DNA of 64,000 nt, taken from Sphingomonas ginsenosidivorax. Lineage in GTDB: Bacteria; Pseudomonadota; Alphaproteobacteria; Sphingomonadales; Sphingomonadaceae. Of the stretch, positions 59,282 to 64,000 are shown in pieces. Under the pieces are notes generated by a model, which was not told the DNA's origin, ran no database searches, and worked only from the letters and a program-made list of their open reading frames with translations. The stretch covers positions 1-64,000 of the forward strand of contig NZ_VOQR01000002.1 in assembly GCF_007995065.1 (NCBI RefSeq), read 5' to 3'. Within the stretch, counting starts at the first letter, position 1, and each line of letters starts with the position of its first letter. A program made the translations under genes and the position numbers.

Positions 59282-62200
59282 TCAGGTGATCCGGTCGATC
59301 ACGGTCGCGGCGGTCGCGACGGGCACAAACATCCGCGTCTTGTGCTGGATGATCTCGGTGAAGCAGCCGGCCGCCTTCAGCTCAGGCAGCCGCGTGTGCG
59401 GCCAATCGAGCAGTTCGAGGCGCTGCTGGCCCGCGACCAGGCTGCGCTTCAGCCGGTACGCGCCCACGGCCGCGATCTCGCCGCTGGTGATGACGTGCTT
59501 GGCGGTCTCTGCCCCCGAGACTGTGATGGTCGCGGCGATGCCGAAGGCGTCCGCGAGCTTGGAGACAAGCGGGGCAGGGACAATGCGGCCGAGGAAGGAC
59601 TCGCCGTCGTCAGTGTTGAGCCGCCAGACCTGGACGTGATCGTCGGGCAGGCGATCCCAGACGGGCAGGAGCAGGCCGGTGACGAGGTAGAGCGTGCTGG
59701 TGCGGGTCTTGCCCGACATCTCCTCGACCTCAGCCTGCCACAGGGCGGCAAACTCATCGTCGCTCGCCTCCTCCCACATCGTCTCGACGAGAAGATCCTG
59801 CCGCATCCGCTCGCTGCGGGTCGGGCGGACCAGCTCGTAGCGGCGCACGATCTCGCCATCGTCGTCGGTCAGCGAATAGGTGCTGCACCGGATCGCGGCC
59901 TTGCCCGATTTCCGGTTCACCATCGGCCGTGCATCGTCGCCGAGGATCCGCAACGCGCGATCGAGCGCGAGCGGCTTGTAGCGTTCCTCGGTTTCGAGCC
60001 GGAGGATCTCGGTCTCGGCGCCGCTGGTCTGGTCGCGCCGGATGACGGTGCGATCGAGGATGGTGATGCGCTCGGCGTTGATGCTCTCGACGCCCAGATC
60101 GAGCGTGCCGGCTTGCCTAGCTGCCTCGATGCGCGCCTCGATCAGACCGAGATACTCGTCGAAGATCGCGTTCTGGAGCCTGATGCGCAGTGCCAGGATG
60201 CGATTGAGCCAGCGCTGAATGGGCGGCAGGTCTTCCTTGAGACCGCCCCCTTCGCCCTCCAGCTCGAGGCCGGTCAGCTTCTGGAACTGGTCGAGCGTGG
60301 TCGAGCGCAGCTTGCCATCAGCGAGCAGCCGGAACCACTGTTCCAGCGACTCCTTCGCATAGTCGCTTTCGAGATTGTCGCGCGGATCGAACAGGCCCTG
60401 TCCGCCCGTCTGCCGCTGGCCGCGCGTGAGCGCGCCAAGGCTGTCGAGCCGGCGCGCGATCGTCGAGATGAAGCGGCGTTCGCCCCGGCAATCAGTCGAC
60501 ACCGGCCGGAATAGCGGCGCGGTCGCCTGATGGGTGCGATGCGTGCGGCCGAGCCCCTGGATGGCGGCGTCAGCACGCCAGCCCGGCTCGAGGAGATAGT
60601 GGTTGCGACGCGTTTGGTTCTCGCACGTCAGACTCGCGTGATAGCTGCGGCCGGTGCCGCCAGCATCGGAGAAGATCAGGATCTTCTTGGCACCGCGCAT
60701 GAAGGCGTCGGTCTCGGCAAGATTGGTGCGCGGGCTGCGGCTCTCGACGCGCTGGCGACCGTGCGCGTCCATGATGACGCGCCGACTGCGCCCCGTCACC
60801 TCGGCGACCGCATCGGTGCCGAAATGCCCGATGATATGATCGAGGGCGGAGCCGACGACGGGAAGAGCGCAAAGCTGCTCTACCAGGTTGTCGCGCATTT
60901 CGAGCGCCTCCTGGCTGAACACGGGCCGCTCGTCCTCATCCGACATCGGTTCTGAGCGGGTCTTGCCGGTGTCGTCGACATAGGTTTTCATCTGCCGGAC
61001 CGGGAAGGCGGCCGTCAGGTACGACATGACGAACTCGCGCGGGGAAAGCTCGATGTCGAGGTTGGCGCGTTCCTCGACCGTCAGCGCGGCAAGCGCCCGG
61101 TTGAGCATCGCCTCCGACGTGGAGACAAGCTGGATCACGACGCTCTCGCCGCGATCGAGATCGGCGCGGATCGCGGGGATCAAGGCAGGCAGCTTCATGC
61201 CGATGAGCAGTTGGCAGAAGAACCGCTGCTTGGTGGACTCGAAGATGGAGAGCGCGGCCGCCTTGGCGCCGCTGTTGTAAGTGTCCTTCGAGAAGCTGTC
61301 GGTCACGCGGGTCGCGTCGAGCGCGGCGCGCAGGTTCGCGTGGATGATCGCCCAAGCGTCGGCATAGGCATCGTACACCTCGATCTGGTCGGGGGTTAGG
61401 TTGTGATTGAGGATGTCGTACTCGACGCCGGCAAAGCTCAAGGCGCGAGCGACATAGAGCCCCTGCATCTTGAGGTCGCGGGCGATCAGCTCCATCGCCG
61501 CGATCCCGCCACGGCGCAGACTGTCGACGAAGGTCCGGCGATCGGCGAACGCCGTGCCCGGCCCCCACAGCCCGAGCCGGGTCGCGTAGGCGAGGTTGTT
61601 GACGTCGGACGCGCCCGTCGCGGACACGTAGAGGACGCGGGCGCGGGGGAGGAGGTTCTGCAGGCGGACACCGGCAATGCCTTGGTCGGAGCCGTCCTTG
61701 GTGCCGAAGCGGCCTTCGCCGCCTGCGACACCCGCCATCTCGTGCGCCTCGTCGAACACGATCATGCCGTCATAGTCGTCGCCGACCCATTCGAGGATCT
61801 GCTGGAGGCGGGTGCCCTTGTCGCCGCGATTGGAGCGGAGCGTCGCATAAGTAAGGAAGAGGATGCCCTCCCCGGCGCCGATGGGGGTGCCGAGCTTCCA
61901 CTGGTTGAGGTGCTGGATGTCGAGCGCGAGACCGCCAACGGCGGTCCAGTCGCGACGCGCGTCCTCGAGCAGGGTCTCGGTCTTCGAGATCCAAATGTGC
62001 TTGCGGCGACCGCGGAGCCATTGATCGAGGATGATCGCGGCGACCTGGCGGCCCTTGCCGGCGCCGGTGCCGTCGCCGAGGAAGAAGCCGGTGCGATAGG
62101 CGCGGCCATTCTCGTCCGGAGTAAGCGACAGGCCCTCTTCGACGGGTTTGAACAGGCCGGGAATGTCGCGCTCGAAGGCGTCCCCGGCATAGATCAGCGT

Positions 62201-63499
62201 TTCGAGTTGGGCGTCGGAGAGCGTCTTCGCGTCGACGACCGACTGCGAGAGGGTAGGGACGTAGGACGGCCGGGGCGCCGTGATCGAGCCCATGGCGATC
62301 GATTCCACCAGCGCGGTCGGATGGGCGGACGCGCACGCGATCGCGATCCGGCTCGGCCGATAGGGCAGGTACACGCCGACGGACTCGCCGGTCGGGAGCG
62401 GATCGGTGAACACGGTATAGTCGATCGTGTGCGCGGCCTGTGACTGCGCCACTTTCGGAGCAGGGGCGGTCAGGCGCGACTTGCTCAGCGCTCCGCCAAG
62501 CAGCGAGCTGCGACCGGCAGGGCGGGCGAGCAGCGACAGCGGGCGGGCCGCAGGCGTGACGGGTGGAGCCGACTTTCCGGCGCCGATCGCGGCAAGCGCG
62601 TCACCGAGAGACGCGCAGCGGATCAGCTCGGCAGGCGTGCCGGTGCCTTTCTCCAGCACCATGATCTTCACAGGTTGGCTGGTGCCATGCTTGGCATAAG
62701 CGTTCGCCGGCAGCTCGAGGTGCAGCGTCAGCGTGCATCCTTCGGTCGCCTTCGCCCAGGCGCGGCTTGAGGTGTCGACGCGATCGGGCAGGATCGCGGC
62801 ACAGCGGCCTCCGGCCGCAAGCCGCATCAACGCGGCACGCAGGTGCCGGAACGCGGCCAGCGGGTCGGCATGACGGCCGATGCTGCGCGAGAAGGGGGGA
62901 TTGATGAGGACGGCCGTTGGCCGGATCGTCGATGGAAGGAGATCGTGGATCAGCTCGGCGTCGTGCCGGGTGACAGCCACGCCAGGGAAGGCTGCGGCGA
63001 GCATCTCGGCGCGCGCGGGGTCGATCTCGTTGAGGACGAGGCGCGCGCCCGCGCGGTGCGCGAAGGCGGCGAGGAGACCGGTGCCGGCAGAGGGTTCGAG
63101 GACCAGATCCGTAGCCGCGATCCGGCCGGCGAGCGCAGCGAGGTAGGCGATCGGGGCAGGCGTGGAGAATTGCTGGAGTTCGATCTGCTCCTCGCTACGA
63201 ACCGTGTGCGTCGGCAGGCTCGCGACCAGCTCGGTGAGCGCGGTGAGGCACGCGCCAGGATCAGCGGGGAGATCGGCTTTCGCCAGGTGCATGACCTCGG
63301 CGAGTTCGAGCATGTCGTAGGCGTCGCGGAGGGACCAGCGGCCATCGGCCGACGATCCGCCATAGGCTTGCTCCATCACCCACAGCAGCGTCTCGCGCTG
63401 GAGGGATCCGTTCTGAGCGATGGAACACGCGACCGCCTTGGCTGCGGTGATCGACGGTTCGGTGAAATCGAGTTCGAGAGCTGCGGCTGAAGTGCGCAT
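59282..63499 (-). CDS. methyltransferase/strawberry-notch helicase fusion (DarB-like)
   Basis: A 1405-residue protein. An N-terminal helical part precedes a class I methyltransferase-like domain (LVLEPSAGTGLLAAFAHRAG near residue 132, AVLINPPFSRSIG near residue 198, the NPPF adenine methylase motif). Residues 400-1000 are a strawberry-notch superfamily 2 helicase with Walker A-like GDGTGAGKGRQ near residue 475 and DEAHEMAG near residue 580, then the SNO C-terminal helicase half (QGLGRTHRTHQATAPLF). Phage P1 DarB has a similar fusion and protects DNA from type I restriction. Here it lies beside ardC and close to repA. Confidence 0.85.
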   Translation of the reverse strand: MRTSAAALELDFTEPSITAAKAVACSIAQNGSLQRETLLWVMEQAYGGSSADGRWSLRDAYDMLELAEVMHLAKADLPADPGACLTALTELVASLPTHTVRSEEQIELQQFSTPAPIAYLAALAGRIAATDLVLEPSAGTGLLAAFAHRAGARLVLNEIDPARAEMLAAAFPGVAVTRHDAELIHDLLPSTIRPTAVLINPPFSRSIGRHADPLAAFRHLRAALMRLAAGGRCAAILPDRVDTSSRAWAKATEGCTLTLHLELPANAYAKHGTSQPVKIMVLEKGTGTPAELIRCASLGDALAAIGAGKSAPPVTPAARPLSLLARPAGRSSLLGGALSKSRLTAPAPKVAQSQAAHTIDYTVFTDPLPTGESVGVYLPYRPSRIAIACASAHPTALVESIAMGSITAPRPSYVPTLSQSVVDAKTLSDAQLETLIYAGDAFERDIPGLFKPVEEGLSLTPDENGRAYRTGFFLGDGTGAGKGRQVAAIILDQWLRGRRKHIWISKTETLLEDARRDWTAVGGLALDIQHLNQWKLGTPIGAGEGILFLTYATLRSNRGDKGTRLQQILEWVGDDYDGMIVFDEAHEMAGVAGGEGRFGTKDGSDQGIAGVRLQNLLPRARVLYVSATGASDVNNLAYATRLGLWGPGTAFADRRTFVDSLRRGGIAAMELIARDLKMQGLYVARALSFAGVEYDILNHNLTPDQIEVYDAYADAWAIIHANLRAALDATRVTDSFSKDTYNSGAKAAALSIFESTKQRFFCQLLIGMKLPALIPAIRADLDRGESVVIQLVSTSEAMLNRALAALTVEERANLDIELSPREFVMSYLTAAFPVRQMKTYVDDTGKTRSEPMSDEDERPVFSQEALEMRDNLVEQLCALPVVGSALDHIIGHFGTDAVAEVTGRSRRVIMDAHGRQRVESRSPRTNLAETDAFMRGAKKILIFSDAGGTGRSYHASLTCENQTRRNHYLLEPGWRADAAIQGLGRTHRTHQATAPLFRPVSTDCRGERRFISTIARRLDSLGALTRGQRQTGGQGLFDPRDNLESDYAKESLEQWFRLLADGKLRSTTLDQFQKLTGLELEGEGGGLKEDLPPIQRWLNRILALRIRLQNAIFDEYLGLIEARIEAARQAGTLDLGVESINAERITILDRTVIRRDQTSGAETEILRLETEERYKPLALDRALRILGDDARPMVNRKSGKAAIRCSTYSLTDDDGEIVRRYELVRPTRSERMRQDLLVETMWEEASDDEFAALWQAEVEEMSGKTRTSTLYLVTGLLLPVWDRLPDDHVQVWRLNTDDGESFLGRIVPAPLVSKLADAFGIAATITVSGAETAKHVITSGEIAAVGAYRLKRSLVAGQQRLELLDWPHTRLPELKAAGCFTEIIQHKTRMFVPVATAATVIDRIT

Positions 63500-63544
63500 C
63501 GTGGGCCTCCGGTCTGTCGCCCGGTGCTCATCACCGGATCAACA

Positions 63545-63555
63545 AGCCGAAGGCT
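63545..63555 (-). promoter_or_regulatory. leader element type 2, copy 4
   Basis: AGCC-TTC-GGCT hairpin preceded by GAGAGGGAG (minus strand), 46 bases before the start of the giant helicase gene. Confidence 0.5.
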
Positions 63556-63675
63556 CCCTCTCCTCTGGACCCCGCTTCTTGGCGGAGTGTCGCTTCCGCG
63601 AAGCAAACTGTCTCAACCGGTTGGGACACATCGTCAGACCCTAATCGGGCAGCGTGTCAGGCATATGCTTCGATC

Positions 63676-64000
63676 TTAGGCGGCCAATGCGGCCCGACCG
63701 CCGCCCGATCGATCCTTCGGCCGCATTACAACGACCGTTTCAGGCTTTCCGACCCTCCGGCCGAGCTTATCACGTGCAGGGACATCGGGGACGACCTCAC
63801 GAACGTCGATCGAATAGCTCGGAATCTTATTCTCAGCTGCAATCTTCTTTAGCTGGCTTTTCAAAGTGCGGAGCGGCGATGATGAGCCGATTTTGGCACC
63901 CAGCATCTCCAAGGGCATCTCATATTCTTCATCACGACAATAGCAGTGCGCCAACTCATAAAGGCGCCGCTCGATCGAGCCGAGACGGAAATAGTCGTTG
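63676..64000 (-). CDS. repA: plasmid replication initiator RepA (RPA family), C-terminal part
   Basis: Partial: the gene runs off the right edge. The visible 107 residues (NDYFRLGSIERRLYELAHCYCRDEEYEMPLEMLGAKIGSSSPLRTLKSQLKKIAAENKIPSYSIDVREVVPD) have the SIERRLYELAR-type segment and GSSSPLRTLK motif of the RPA plasmid replication initiators. It supports plasmid location for this window; the origin should lie near this gene, probably outside the window. Confidence 0.75.
   Translation of the reverse strand, partial: NDYFRLGSIERRLYELAHCYCRDEEYEMPLEMLGAKIGSSSPLRTLKSQLKKIAAENKIPSYSIDVREVVPDVPARDKLGRRVGKPETVVVMRPKDRSGGGRAALAA

Overview
This window is high-GC DNA whose gene content points to an alphaproteobacterium of the Sphingomonadales. 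The evidence is a GTTC-N7-GTTC LexA box in front of imuA, the imuA-imuB-dnaE2 operon, and the style of the plasmid genes. The right edge enters a plasmid replication initiator (RepA/RPA family) on the minus strand. There is also a ParA plus ribbon-helix-helix pair, a truncated VirB-type conjugation cluster and an anti-restriction block, so I read this as part of a large plasmid or megaplasmid. I saw no insertion sequence, integrase, rRNA, tRNA or CRISPR array.

Layout. 1-5.2 kb: sugar and carbohydrate genes (a frameshifted VOC fragment, a polysaccharide deacetylase, a Gfo/Idh/MocA oxidoreductase, an SDR, a GH15 enzyme). 5.2-13.2 kb: an YdeP-type molybdopterin oxidoreductase, hisE, a CDF metal exporter divergent from its MerR regulator (with a textbook MerR operator), a RES-toxin module, and TetR plus an SDR. 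13.4-19.5 kb: the SOS mutasome operon imuA-imuB-dnaE2. 19.6-22.5 kb: a primase/Toprim-like protein, two HNH nucleases and a small SSB. 22.7-32.7 kb: a type IV secretion/conjugation operon from a VirB1/M15 fusion through virB1-virB8 to a cut-off virB9. virB10, virB11, virD4 and a relaxase are absent. 33.2-35.2 kb: ParA and an RHH protein next to a 25-copy 9-bp tandem array and scattered GCGGTTAC motifs, a candidate centromere.

35.7-50.2 kb is accessory: small plasmid genes, a SRAP protein, a CoiA-like nuclease, an Abi-family HEPN protein, a TIR protein, and a two-gene HEPN-like/TrlF (PHP plus SMC-like ATPase) operon. The TIR and HEPN/TrlF cargo lies between two near-copies of ssb, each with the same leader and the same terminator hairpin. 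50.2-64 kb is a long minus-strand series leading away from repA: a giant methylase/strawberry-notch helicase (DarB-like arrangement), a ParB-like protein, ArdC, two PP-loop PAPS-reductase-like genes (one carrying two in-frame amber codons) and several small plasmid proteins.

The most unexpected signals are non-coding. Four different short elements recur in front of genes in the 35-64 kb part. One has three copies, in front of two ssb genes and a DUF2493 gene, always 105-110 nt from the start codon. Its outer stem is kept by different base pairs in each copy, as expected of a structured leader RNA. Several small frameshifts sit in or next to homopolymers and could be sequencing errors rather than biology; they are marked as such.
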